From Chloracidobacterium sp. (GTDB lineage: Bacteria > Acidobacteriota > Blastocatellia > Pyrinomonadales > Pyrinomonadaceae): a DNA stretch of 64,000 bases. The notes under the pieces were generated by a model, which was not told where the DNA came from, searched no databases, and saw only the letters and a program-made list of their open reading frames with translations. Positions 16,627 through 25,326 of this stretch are shown one piece after another (positions within the stretch are counted from its first letter, which is position 1; each line of letters begins with the position of its first letter). Both the position numbers and the translations under genes were made by a program. The stretch covers positions 1,426,001-1,490,000 of the forward strand of contig JADKKB010000007.1 in the NCBI GenBank assembly GCA_016720705.1, read 5' to 3'.

Positions 16627-18876
16627 ATGTTAACGCGCGAATTAGAACAAACCCTGAGTCTGGCAGTCGACGAAGCAGTTCGGCATAAGCACGAGTTTGT
16701 GACGATGGAGCACCTGCTCTTTGCACTGCTCGAGGACCCGGCGGGCCGCGATGTTCTATTAAGTTGCGGAGCTCAGATCGACGAGATCGCACGGGCACTG
16801 CAGGAGTATTTCGAAGGCGTACTGGAAAAGGTGCCCGGCGAAGAAAAGGTGATGCCCGAGTTGACCAACACCTTTCAGTCCACGATCTCATATGCCGTGC
16901 TCCAGGCTGAGGGCAGCGGGCAACCGTCGGTCGACGGGGCCAACATTCTAGCCGCTCTTTATCAGGCCGAGCAATCGTATGCCGTTTATCTGCTGCTGCA
17001 GCAGGGTATAACTCGGCTCGACGTGCTCAATTACATCGCTCACGGCATTTCCAAGGTCGACCCGGCGGATATGTTGCCGGACCCTGATTTTGACGAAGAT
17101 CAGGAAATACCGCCCGGCAGCCAACGCAAAAAGCCGCTTGAGAGCTTCACGGTCGAGTTGGTCGCCAAGGCCGCCGCAGGCCTGATCGATCCGATCGTCG
17201 GTCGCAGCGAAGAGATCGAGCGTACCATCCAGGTGCTTTGCCGCCGCAAGAAAAATAATCCGCTCTATGTCGGCGAACCCGGTGTCGGCAAGACCGCTCT
17301 GGCCGAGGGCCTCGCGCTCAAGATCAGCGAAGGCAACGTGCCCGAGGTGCTTGCCAATGCAAAGGTGTTTGCACTCGATATGGGCGCAGTGCTTGCCGGG
17401 ACGCGATACCGCGGTGATTTCGAACAGCGTTTCAAAGCGATCATCAACGAACTCAAGCAGCACGAAAACTCGATCCTCTTTATAGACGAGATACACACGA
17501 TCGTCGGAGCGGGAGCGGTGTCGGGCGGATCGATGGATGCTTCAAACATCCTCAAACCCGCACTTGCGGCGGGCGAACTGCGGTGTATCGGTTCGACGAC
17601 TCACGCCGAATATAAGGCCGCATTTGACCGCGACCGGGCACTCGCGAGACGCTTTCAGCGGATCGACATCAACGAACCGACTGCCGACGAAACCTACGAG
17701 ATACTCAAGGGGCTAAAGCGTTTCTACGAGGCTCATCACGGCGTCAAATACTCTAACGAATCGCTGCGCACTGCTGCTGACCTGGCGGGCAAGTACATTA
17801 ATGATCGATTTTTGCCTGACAAGGCGATCGACGTCATCGACGAGGTCGGAGCCTCGGTCAAGCTTTTGCCCGCGAGCCGCCGTCCTAAGAAAGTGACCGT
17901 CCAGATGGTCGAGAACACGGTCGCACGGATGGCCAAGATACCGCCGAAGACGGTGGTCGCGGACGAAAAGGTTCGGCTCAAGTCGCTTCGTGATGACATC
18001 AAAAAGACGATCTACGGCCAGGACGCGGCGATCGACGCGATCGTCGACGCGATCCAGATCTCGCGGGCCGGACTCGGTCACGAGACCAAACCCGTCGGCT
18101 CATTCCTGTTTTCGGGCCCGACCGGCGTCGGCAAGACCGAGGTTGCCAAGCAATTGGCGGAGATACTCGGTGTCGAGTTTCTCCGCTTTGATATGAGCGA
18201 GTACGCCGAACCGCACACCGTCTCGCGCCTGATCGGCGCACCGCCGGGATATGTCGGATTTGATCAGGGCGGGCTTTTGACCGAGGCGATAATGCGTACG
18301 CCGCACGCCGTTTTGGTGCTCGACGAGATCGAAAAGGCTCACCCGAATCTGTTCAATCTGCTGCTCCAGGTGATGGACTCGGCCACTCTGACCGACAATA
18401 ACGGTAAAAAGGCAGATTTTCGCAACGTCATTCTAATAATGACGACCAATGCCGGCGCCCGCGACCTATCGTCGGGCGGTATGGGCTTTAGAAACTCGTC
18501 CGATACCAAGGGCAATGCCAAGGGCGTTATCGAGCGCACGTTTACGCCCGAGTTTCGCAACCGGCTTGATGCCTGGGTACCCTTTAAGGCACTCGATATG
18601 GACGTCATAAAGCTGATCGTCGATAAATTTATCAAGGAATTAAATGGCCAGTTGGCCGAAAAGCGTGTTTTGGTCCGGTTGACAGAAGATGCCCGCGAGT
18701 GGCTCGGCAAAAACGGTTTCGACGCCCGCTATGGTGCCCGACCGATGTCGCGTCTGATCCACGAAAAGATCAAGCAACCGCTGGCTAATGAACTCCTGTT
18801 TGGCAATCTCGTCAATGGCGGAAGCGCTCTGGTCGACGTTGACGGCGAGGATTTGACCTTAAAGTTCAATCAGTAA
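16627..18876 (+). CDS. clpA: Clp protease ATP-binding subunit ClpA
   Basis: 749 aa, right for ClpA (shorter than ClpB, no long coiled middle domain). N-domain 1-150 (LEQTLSLAVDEAVRHKHEFVTMEHLLFALLED); NBD1 Walker A GEPGVGKT near 216, with the pore loop GTRYRGDFEQR; NBD2 Walker A GPTGVGKTE near 496, Walker B VLDEIEKAHPN. The ClpP-binding loop is present as GGMGF near 617. Unfolds substrates for ClpP, including N-degron proteins delivered by ClpS. clpS is not adjacent here but lies at 38960. A membrane-protein gene begins 4 nt after the stop. Confidence 0.95.
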   Translation: MLTRELEQTLSLAVDEAVRHKHEFVTMEHLLFALLEDPAGRDVLLSCGAQIDEIARALQEYFEGVLEKVPGEEKVMPELTNTFQSTISYAVLQAEGSGQPSVDGANILAALYQAEQSYAVYLLLQQGITRLDVLNYIAHGISKVDPADMLPDPDFDEDQEIPPGSQRKKPLESFTVELVAKAAAGLIDPIVGRSEEIERTIQVLCRRKKNNPLYVGEPGVGKTALAEGLALKISEGNVPEVLANAKVFALDMGAVLAGTRYRGDFEQRFKAIINELKQHENSILFIDEIHTIVGAGAVSGGSMDASNILKPALAAGELRCIGSTTHAEYKAAFDRDRALARRFQRIDINEPTADETYEILKGLKRFYEAHHGVKYSNESLRTAADLAGKYINDRFLPDKAIDVIDEVGASVKLLPASRRPKKVTVQMVENTVARMAKIPPKTVVADEKVRLKSLRDDIKKTIYGQDAAIDAIVDAIQISRAGLGHETKPVGSFLFSGPTGVGKTEVAKQLAEILGVEFLRFDMSEYAEPHTVSRLIGAPPGYVGFDQGGLLTEAIMRTPHAVLVLDEIEKAHPNLFNLLLQVMDSATLTDNNGKKADFRNVILIMTTNAGARDLSSGGMGFRNSSDTKGNAKGVIERTFTPEFRNRLDAWVPFKALDMDVIKLIVDKFIKELNGQLAEKRVLVRLTEDAREWLGKNGFDARYGARPMSRLIHEKIKQPLANELLFGNLVNGGSALVDVDGEDLTLKFNQ

Positions 18877-18880
18877 AGAG

Positions 18881-19567
18881 ATGGCAAGAGAACGAAATCT
18901 CAAAACCGCAATAATTTCGGCGTTGATCGGGTGCCTGCTCGGTACGATCGCGTGTCTTATATTCTTTTGGGTTCTGTCCCCGGCTCCGTCTCCGGCCGCA
19001 ATTAATGATGCCCCCCCATCGACACCGGCGACGACCGGCACGCCCGCCATATCGCCCAACCATGAGATCCCGAATCCGGAGATAAAAGCGGCCGATGTGA
19101 CCTCGGTCAGCATCAATACGGTTTACAAAGGCTTTTTCGAAACCGGTAATAAGTGTTCAAAGACCTATAACGAATATTTTGGTAACGACGATGGTTTCGG
19201 AAGTTCGAGTTCGCCGTGCACCGTCAAGATCACGTTCAGCCGGGACGGCAAGGCGACCAGATCGGTCGAGATCAGCCGCTGGGACAAGGCGGCAAAAGAA
19301 AGACGGGTTGTCGAAAAGTCCAACGCTGCTGCCGAGATCACCAACGAACAATTCGATACAATTACCCGCACCATTGTTGCCAATGAGGCATTTAAGTCCT
19401 GGAAGAACGGGACTATGATCAACGTCAGCAACTGTACCATCACCGTCACGCACGCCGGCGGAACTAAGTCACCAATGAGCAATGTCGATGAAAACACGAC
19501 CGTCTATCTCGAGATGGTCGAGGCCTTCAAACAACTTGAGAAACAACTCAGCTGGAAGACCGAGTAG
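18881..19567 (+). CDS. Membrane-anchored protein of unknown function
   Basis: 228 aa. Residues 9-33 form a transmembrane segment, followed by a Pro/Ala/Thr-rich linker (about 34-70) and an extracytoplasmic domain with Cys at about 92, 113 and 184. The first part of that domain (SINTVYKGFFETGNKCSKT, ITFSRDGKATRS) recurs in uncharacterised proteins of this type, but no named family is recognised. It starts 4 nt after clpA and is probably cotranscribed with it. Confidence 0.7.
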   Translation: MARERNLKTAIISALIGCLLGTIACLIFFWVLSPAPSPAAINDAPPSTPATTGTPAISPNHEIPNPEIKAADVTSVSINTVYKGFFETGNKCSKTYNEYFGNDDGFGSSSSPCTVKITFSRDGKATRSVEISRWDKAAKERRVVEKSNAAAEITNEQFDTITRTIVANEAFKSWKNGTMINVSNCTITVTHAGGTKSPMSNVDENTTVYLEMVEAFKQLEKQLSWKTE

Positions 19568-19862
19568 CTGACCGATCTCAAATAACGCTGCCACGCCTCC
19601 CGCCGACGCCCCACCGGCAACCACCGCTCCGGCACCCTAAACAACAATTCGATGCTCCGCCGGATCTAATCGCAGAGAGTCAGCGACCAAACCCCTGTCA
19701 GAACCGAGAGCGATAGCGATTGGGTTCTTCCTCTTTCCCCCTCGCCGAGCCGGAAACGCGACCCTCAGGAATCGTGCATCTTCACGCACTAACAGCAGAC
19801 CCGCACTCCAAATGAAATGAGAGGCCTCGATCATTTGTAACTGTGAATCGGCCATCTTGGCG
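19568..19862. other. Intergenic stretch, nothing convincing
   Basis: No gene supported. The first 70 bases are C-rich and would read as a short Pro/Ala-rich tail in one frame without a start codon, possibly a remnant. The minus-strand frame across 19637-19891 has biased composition and no ribosome-binding site and is not called. The only regulatory sign is the TATAAT at its right end. Confidence 0.5.
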
Positions 19863-19868
19863 TATAAT
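19863..19868 (+). promoter_or_regulatory. -10 box giving a leaderless TonB-domain gene
   Basis: TATAAT with exactly 7 nt between it and the ATG at 19876. Transcription would start at or next to the A of the start codon. No Shine-Dalgarno is possible and no good -35 hexamer is visible. Confidence 0.55.
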
Positions 19869-19875
19869 CCAGGGT

Positions 19876-20823
19876 ATGAATTCGTACACATTCTGCCAAA
19901 CTATCTACTTGGCTCTCCTGGTATTTTCGTTATCCATCGTTGGAAATGCTCAGGCACCAAAATCACCAAAGCCGATCATCGCAGGAGTTGTAAATGGGAA
20001 AGCGACATCTCTTCCCAAACCCGAATACCCTGAAGACGCGCGGACCGCAAAGACCAGCGGCAAGGTGGGCGTACGAGTGTTGATCGACGAGAAAGGTAAA
20101 GTAATTTCCGCCGTAACTGAAAGTGGTCTGGAAAACGTATCGCTCCGCGTATCTGCTGAGGCGGCGGCACTAAAGGCAACATTTTCCCCGACGCTGCTTT
20201 CCGGAAAGCCAGTAAAAGTCAGCGGCGTGATCGTCTACAATTTCGTAGCGGAAAAAAGTAATGAAGAAAAATTAGCCCCCTTTGCGGTCTCGACATTTCT
20301 TACAATGGTTCGCGTGTTCGCAACCGACGAGACACGTCTTAAAAAAGAATTTCCGGCCAGCGACCCCCTTAAATCACAGCTTGGTGAATATCCTCAGTTC
20401 GAAACCGAATTTAAGGCAATTGTCGATCTCGAATCAATGCCCGCCGGAGAAAGGGTCGGTGCAATAGACCGTACAAAAATCGCCATCCGTGCGAAATTGA
20501 ACCCGTCCGACCGCTGGCAGTTCGATCTCGGCGTGCCGATGGGCGAAATGATAAATGAGTTTGCTCAATTTTCGGATGAATCTGATGACGATACCCCCGA
20601 TCTTGGCAAGCTGGATCAATCCAAAATAAAGCTCGCCCTCAACACCATCAACGACCTAACCCTCTCTGCCCCCACCGAATTTCCGCCTGACATCCTCCAA
20701 AAATTAAAAGACCTTGCCAGCTCAAAACCAAAAGACAACGGCATCACATCCGAAAATGTTTTGGACTTCTACACAAAACTCGCCGCCCTTTTTGAGATCA
20801 TCTCGCCCGGAGTAACTAAATGA
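19876..20823 (+). CDS. Secreted TonB C-terminal domain protein
   Basis: 315 aa from the ATG at 19876; the frame extends to 19843 but the shorter start begins a clean signal peptide (cleavage near GNAQA, residue 25). Residues about 40-115 match the TonB C-terminal fold (PKPEYPEDARTAKTSGKVGVRVLIDEKGKV, VSGVIVYNFV). The remaining 200 residues are unrecognised. Proteins of this type lack the TonB N-terminal membrane helix and Pro-rich spacer, so a role in energy coupling is doubtful; an envelope-bound role is more likely. Confidence 0.85.
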   Translation: MNSYTFCQTIYLALLVFSLSIVGNAQAPKSPKPIIAGVVNGKATSLPKPEYPEDARTAKTSGKVGVRVLIDEKGKVISAVTESGLENVSLRVSAEAAALKATFSPTLLSGKPVKVSGVIVYNFVAEKSNEEKLAPFAVSTFLTMVRVFATDETRLKKEFPASDPLKSQLGEYPQFETEFKAIVDLESMPAGERVGAIDRTKIAIRAKLNPSDRWQFDLGVPMGEMINEFAQFSDESDDDTPDLGKLDQSKIKLALNTINDLTLSAPTEFPPDILQKLKDLASSKPKDNGITSENVLDFYTKLAALFEIISPGVTK

Positions 20824-21253
20824 ATGAGATCTATATCTAACCTAGGAACGGCAACGAGAGACGGCGTAGCTTATAGCGATCGGGGTCACAATTGCGATAC
20901 TGCAATTCTCTGTTCGGATTCATACTTCTCGATCGTGTGAGCGATCCTGCTTGCCGTGTCGATGCAGCGATAAGGGGCACGACTTCCGTACTGTGATCAT
21001 TCATTAAACTTCTCCGGACATTGACCTTCTACTTCGATGCGATTGAGCGAAAGCGTGATGTCTTTTGGTCCGTTCGCCGATCGTGGGGTTTCGCGAGGCG
21101 GCGATAGCGTCATTTTGTACCGGTTGACGGTTGGTCTCAATGAATTTGTTTGCGGCCTCAATGACCGTCCAAAGCTGAACGCAGGCTCGCTCGCCAGCGT
21201 AGAGCCACGGGTGGCGCCGACGGCGAACCCTTGGTGCTGATTTCAGAATCCTC

Positions 21254-21321
21254 AAACTCCCCTCCTTACAAAGGAGGGGTGGCGTCCCGATGTCTTTTAT
21301 CGGGATGACGGGGTGGTTCTC
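21254..21321 (+). repeat. Palindromic repeat, copy A (CTCCCCTCC type)
   Basis: Begins AAACTCCCCTCCTT, has the internal hairpin CCCCTCCTT / AAGGAGGGG, and ends GACGGGGTGGTTCTC. The same sequence recurs inverted at 21392-21450. The middle (a CCCGAT...ATCGGG stem) differs between the copies. Confidence 0.75.
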
Positions 21322-21391
21322 AAGCGTCGATCAGGAATTCTGCGTGGTTTGTGGCCTAGGTCTAGCTCACGGTGAATATTAATTATCGTGA

Positions 21392-21450
21392 GAGAACCAC
21401 CCCGTCAGCGGAAGCCGCTGCCACCCCTCCTTGGTAAGGAGGGGAGTTTT
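21392..21450 (-). repeat. Palindromic repeat, copy B, inverted relative to copy A
   Basis: Read on the minus strand it starts AAAACTCCCCTCCTTACC and ends GACGGGGTGGTTCTC, as copy A does; the middle is GGCAGCGGCTTCCGCT, which forms its own small stem. Copies A and B together form an inverted pair about 200 bp across. Confidence 0.75.
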
Positions 21451-21632
21451 TCGGATCTCATTTACCTTTGCGTCGATGCGTGTTGCATCTATGCGACGTT
21501 GCTGTATCGTTGCAATTTCTGATATAATATAATTTAACCAGTCAACGGATCTTTGAAAACTAAAGACTGATGAAACAAACACAGTAGTTACGGCATTCCT
21601 GAGCACATTTTGTAAAAAGCCTGAGGGGAAGG

Positions 21633-21819
21633 AAATTAATTAGGGACACTTTGGGAGGTTAACCTATTTATTCAGAGCATTTAGCCTGTCCCAAATTCGG
21701 CAAAAACGTAAAATTAATTAGGGACACTTTTCGCCCGTAAGTAGCAGAGATCACACGGCTTAGCGTTACGAAATGTGTAAGTTAACTGTCCCAAATTAAA
21801 TTGACCTAATTTGGGACAG
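21633..21819. repeat. GGGACA dyad cluster (REPIN-like)
   Basis: Two direct copies of AAATTAATTAGGGACACTTT at 21633-21652 and 21711-21730 (78 bp apart) alternate with the opposite-strand motif CCTGTCCCAAATT at 21685-21697. The cluster ends with a perfect 13-bp inverted repeat, CTGTCCCAAATTA (21786-21798) and TAATTTGGGACAG (21807-21819). Repeated motifs of this kind are often mobilised by a REP-associated transposase elsewhere in the genome. Confidence 0.7.
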
Positions 21820-21933
21820 TCTAATTGCGATTTGGGCGGGCTTTGCTTGTCGATTCGGCATTTGGGCGGTCAATCTCTGTTGGCCTGCTCGATTAGGCCA
21901 AAACCTAAGAACGGTGAGCGACCGACGAATGAA

Positions 21934-21976
21934 AAATGTGACGGTCCGTTCACTTAGCTTCCGGACCGTCACATTT
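21934..21976 (-). terminator. Intrinsic terminator of the minus-strand lipoprotein gene
   Basis: Perfect 15-bp stem, AAATGTGACGGTCCG (21934-21948) and its complement (21962-21976), 13-nt loop. On the minus strand the stem is followed by a run of five Ts. It lies 17 nt past the stop of the lipoprotein gene. Confidence 0.85.
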
Positions 21977-21993
21977 GGTAGATCGACGTCTGT

Positions 21994-22572
21994 CTATTTT
22001 TTGACGGCGATCTTGGCCGTAAATGATCCCTTGACGGACTTATCGCCTTCGGTCACATCGATCGTACCGCTGACGGTGTCGGCGGTGACGGACTTGATCT
22101 CGACCTGGCCCGTGATCTTGGACGCAGAAAACGATGTATCAAAATTCGTATTCGTCTCCTTGCCGTCCGCAAATTGAAAGACGGCCAAATAGTTAAGGCT
22201 CATATATTTTTGCTGCGGATCGGCCTTATATATGCCCGGTTTGAATTCCGATTTCGAATCCGTGCCCTCTTCGCCGACCAGTTGGATCATTAGACGCACT
22301 TGATCCGGCGAGGTCAAGGGCTTTGACATTGTCAATGGAGTGGCCGGATCCATCTCGTAATTAGCCAGACCAACCTGAAAGGTTGTAGCCGTAGTAGCTT
22401 TGCCGTTTATATCTGTGAACGTCTTGACGTTTTTGTAGGTTCCGCTGGTCTTTGTCTCAAGGCTGACGTCTTTGCCGCCGACCTTTATGTCGATCTTTGC
22501 CGAGCCGCCGGTGCCAGCTCCGCAAGCTGTCAAAATCATCGCAAATACAATTATGGTCAATAACTGCTTCAT
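21994..22572 (-). CDS. Putative lipoprotein, unknown
   Basis: 192 aa from the ATG at 22572, chosen because GAGGAGG lies 6-12 nt upstream and a signal peptide starts there. The longer frame to 22668 would bury the signal. Lipobox LTAC (Cys17) followed by Gly/Ala-rich linker marks a lipoprotein. The rest is a beta-rich domain (VKTFTDINGKATTATTFQVGLANYE; KITGQVEIKSVTADTVSGTIDVTEGD) with no recognised family. Own terminator downstream. lgt and lspA, needed to mature it, are in the same window. Confidence 0.8.
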   Translation of the reverse strand: MKQLLTIIVFAMILTACGAGTGGSAKIDIKVGGKDVSLETKTSGTYKNVKTFTDINGKATTATTFQVGLANYEMDPATPLTMSKPLTSPDQVRLMIQLVGEEGTDSKSEFKPGIYKADPQQKYMSLNYLAVFQFADGKETNTNFDTSFSASKITGQVEIKSVTADTVSGTIDVTEGDKSVKGSFTAKIAVKK

Positions 22573-22681
22573 ATTGTTCCTCCTCAAAATATACGTCTGT
22601 ACCACTAAATATACGCCATAAATGCAGCCATCTCGAAGCCGGGCTTTGGCCCGACGATTGATCGACAAATGCCGCGGACGA

Positions 22682-25183
22682 TCAGTTACCGCCGATCGGA
22701 TCGCCGGGTGGATTTGGCAACGGTGCCGGTTGTTTTCGCGGGGCGTCAGGCCTTTTCAAAAATCGCTCGATGTCTTCGGCGATTGAACGGTAATGAGCCG
22801 CTGTATCGCCCGTCGCTGCCTTGCGTTTGAGCATCGCCAAAAGGCTACGCAGTGCCTCGGCCGCGGTGGCACGAACTTGCGATTGCGCATTCGGGTTTGC
22901 GGCAAGTTCCATAAGTCTTTCGGCCAAAAGGCTCTGGACCGCACGCTGGATCAACGCCTGGTTCCCATCTGCCGACGCCGGTGATGCAAAAGCCGTTTTT
23001 ACAAGAGCACCGACCACCTCGCGGAATGACGGATACGCCCGATCGCGTGCGTTTTGGCTGATAGAGCGGGCGGCACGATTGGGCTCGAGCAATCCGCTGA
23101 TGGCGAGATCGGCGGCGATCTCGGCCGCACCGACGGCGTCAAACATCGGATTGGTCCGCTTCGCGAAAAGCTCCGATCGGCCTGACCCATACCCATACGC
23201 AATTGGCGGCATCAGCCGCAGAATGTTGTCGGGGATCGCCAGTTCGTCCGGTTTGATCGTCTCGAGGGCGGCGGCCAGGGCGTCACGCTGGCGAGCAGCC
23301 GGGACATTTTCGGTGACGGTAGCAGGATTCGGCCCATTCTCGGTCCGCACGGCAAACGTATAGTACGAACCGCCGATCGACTTGATCGCTGCGTTAAGTT
23401 GATAGCGATGATGCAGGTATAGAGGCAAGAATTTGTTTTCGAGCTCGGAGAGCGGCGCTCCCTTTTCGATATTTTGGATCCCGAATTGATTCAGACCGAT
23501 GCGGCGAACCTTCATTTCGTGACGGAGCATTGCCACCGGGTCAGCGCCGTTGTCCCACAGATTAGCGAGTGGGTTTGATCCGCCGGCAGGGCGGGCATCA
23601 TTGTCGGACAAAAACAGCATTCCGGCAGCAACGCCCTCGCGAACGATCTTTTCGAGCTCAAAGCTCTCATTTGCTCCGGCACTAAACTGCGAATACGCAT
23701 ATGTGACGGCAAATTTATCGAATGCCCCGATGCCGACCGCATACGCATTTGAAAGATCGAGCTTGCCGTCGCGGATCTCGACCAGCGGTGCCGGGTAGTC
23801 CATAACCGAACCTCGGCCGTAGGTGCTTGCGGCAAAATTGTGTGTAAAACCGAGTGTATGACCGACCTCGTGAGCCGAAAGTTGGCGGATGCGGGCGTAC
23901 GACATTGCTGTCACGTCACTCGCGGCGTCCGTCGAGGCAAGGTAATCGACATCCGGCAACAGGCCGAAATCGCACGCGTTACTTGCCGATGCGTACTGCG
24001 GAGCCATTCCGGTACCGAGCAGAAAGTCCTGGCGCGCACGCTGTGAGTCGAGCGTCACGTCGCCCTTGATGATCTCGCCCGTTCGCGGATCGACCACGCT
24101 GTCACCGATCGACCAACCCCGCGTCGCACGATGGACCCAATTGACGACGTTGTAGCGGACGTCCATCGGGTCTGCATCGGGCGGCAGCACGCGAACGTGA
24201 AAGGCGTTGCGAAAACCGGCGGCCTCAAACGCCTGATTCCACCAGCTTGCTCCCTCGATCAGAGCGTCCTGGATCGCCTTGGGCGCGCCGTTGTCGACGT
24301 AATAGACGATCGGCTTAACGGGCTCGCTGATGGCGGCACTTGGGTCTTTTTTCTCTAAGCGATGACGCAGGATCCAACGCTTTTCGAGGTCCTCGTTGAT
24401 ATCTGTGCCGTAGTCGTAAAAGCTGATCGGAATCGATCCGGTTCGCGGATCGAATCGACGCGGACGGTATTTGTCATCGGGTAATTCCACAAAAGAATGA
24501 CGCTCGCGAACCGTGACATTGCGCCCCGTCGGGGCAACTTGATTTATGAGGTTGCCGGTCTCGGCGGTGGTCGAAAGCGTGACCGTCGCCTCAACTTCGG
24601 TGTTTTTGGGAAATCCCTTGGTGTTTGGCATATAGAGGGCACTGCGGCTCTCGTCGAAACTGTAGTTTCCCTGCTTCGCCTGGTTGAGACGGTCGCCAAC
24701 GCCGTGTGCATCGCGGATCAGAAAGCTCGTCGCATCGATAAGGACGCGCTCACCGTCGGCGGCCTCGACCTTGAAACCCCAGATCACCGACTTGGCAAAC
24801 GATTCCTCGACCGACTTTTTTTGCTTGGCATCGCCCGTGGCCCGAAAATCGTAATTTGGCTGGACGAGCAAAACCTTATTGCCCGCCCGCTCAAACGTCA
24901 CGATCTTGGTCGTACCCAATTGGCCGCGATCGAGCCCGAGCGGATTAGACCCAACGCCGGTCGGCAGGCTCACGAGGTACAGAAACTCAGTACCGAACCG
25001 CGTGACTTCGATGTAGATCTTGCCGTCGTCAGCACTGATGTAAAGCGGCACAAAACCATCGATCCGCTTCATCTTTTCGGTAACAGCGGCGATGGACTTA
25101 CGCGGCGGCGTCTGCGCCGTAATAACAAAGGCTCCAAATGAAAAAGCAACGAGCAGGCAAAACGCGACGGTGATTCGATTCAT
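22682..25183 (-). CDS. Secreted zinc metalloprotease, DUF5117/DUF4953 type
   Basis: 833 aa. Residues 1-24 are a signal peptide. The zinc motif HEVGHTLGFTH (HExxHxxGxxH, metzincin-like) is at about 437-447, with a Met-turn-like VMDY shortly after. Upstream, DGFVPLYISADDGKIYIEV and FVELPDDKYRPRRFDPRTG are typical of the DUF5117 part of this family. The C-terminal 150 residues are helical and end in a Pro-rich tail. It is presumably a periplasmic or extracellular peptidase; physiological substrate unknown. The lipoprotein gene begins about 110 nt downstream, possibly with its own promoter. Confidence 0.9.
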   Translation of the reverse strand: MNRITVAFCLLVAFSFGAFVITAQTPPRKSIAAVTEKMKRIDGFVPLYISADDGKIYIEVTRFGTEFLYLVSLPTGVGSNPLGLDRGQLGTTKIVTFERAGNKVLLVQPNYDFRATGDAKQKKSVEESFAKSVIWGFKVEAADGERVLIDATSFLIRDAHGVGDRLNQAKQGNYSFDESRSALYMPNTKGFPKNTEVEATVTLSTTAETGNLINQVAPTGRNVTVRERHSFVELPDDKYRPRRFDPRTGSIPISFYDYGTDINEDLEKRWILRHRLEKKDPSAAISEPVKPIVYYVDNGAPKAIQDALIEGASWWNQAFEAAGFRNAFHVRVLPPDADPMDVRYNVVNWVHRATRGWSIGDSVVDPRTGEIIKGDVTLDSQRARQDFLLGTGMAPQYASASNACDFGLLPDVDYLASTDAASDVTAMSYARIRQLSAHEVGHTLGFTHNFAASTYGRGSVMDYPAPLVEIRDGKLDLSNAYAVGIGAFDKFAVTYAYSQFSAGANESFELEKIVREGVAAGMLFLSDNDARPAGGSNPLANLWDNGADPVAMLRHEMKVRRIGLNQFGIQNIEKGAPLSELENKFLPLYLHHRYQLNAAIKSIGGSYYTFAVRTENGPNPATVTENVPAARQRDALAAALETIKPDELAIPDNILRLMPPIAYGYGSGRSELFAKRTNPMFDAVGAAEIAADLAISGLLEPNRAARSISQNARDRAYPSFREVVGALVKTAFASPASADGNQALIQRAVQSLLAERLMELAANPNAQSQVRATAAEALRSLLAMLKRKAATGDTAAHYRSIAEDIERFLKRPDAPRKQPAPLPNPPGDPIGGN

Positions 25184-25326
25184 ATTTTTAGTTGATTATT
25201 GCTCGAAAGTTAACATTATTACGCAGTTCATACCAACTTAGTTTGACCGCAAGATGTCTAGGCCAAAGGCAAACTCCATTTGACGCAGATAAAGAATGGT
25301 CAAATTTCTGCGTTACCTGCGGCCGT

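Larger units (their letters stand above)
20824..21993. other. Gene-free kilobase with several dyad repeats
   Basis: No real gene was found. Overlapping short frames at 21004-21255 are uncertain: a minus-strand frame ending near 21003 has a protein-like tail (RIEVEGQCPEKFNE) but no start, so it may be the remains of a gene. From 21254 onward the sequence is dominated by three repeat types, listed separately, and ends in the terminator of the minus-strand lipoprotein gene. The region looks like an accumulation site for small palindromic elements. Confidence 0.6.

Noticed and set aside
21379..21606. Minus-strand frame containing LLTKEGWQRLPL
   Set aside because: It is the translation of the CTCCCCTCC palindrome, not a protein.
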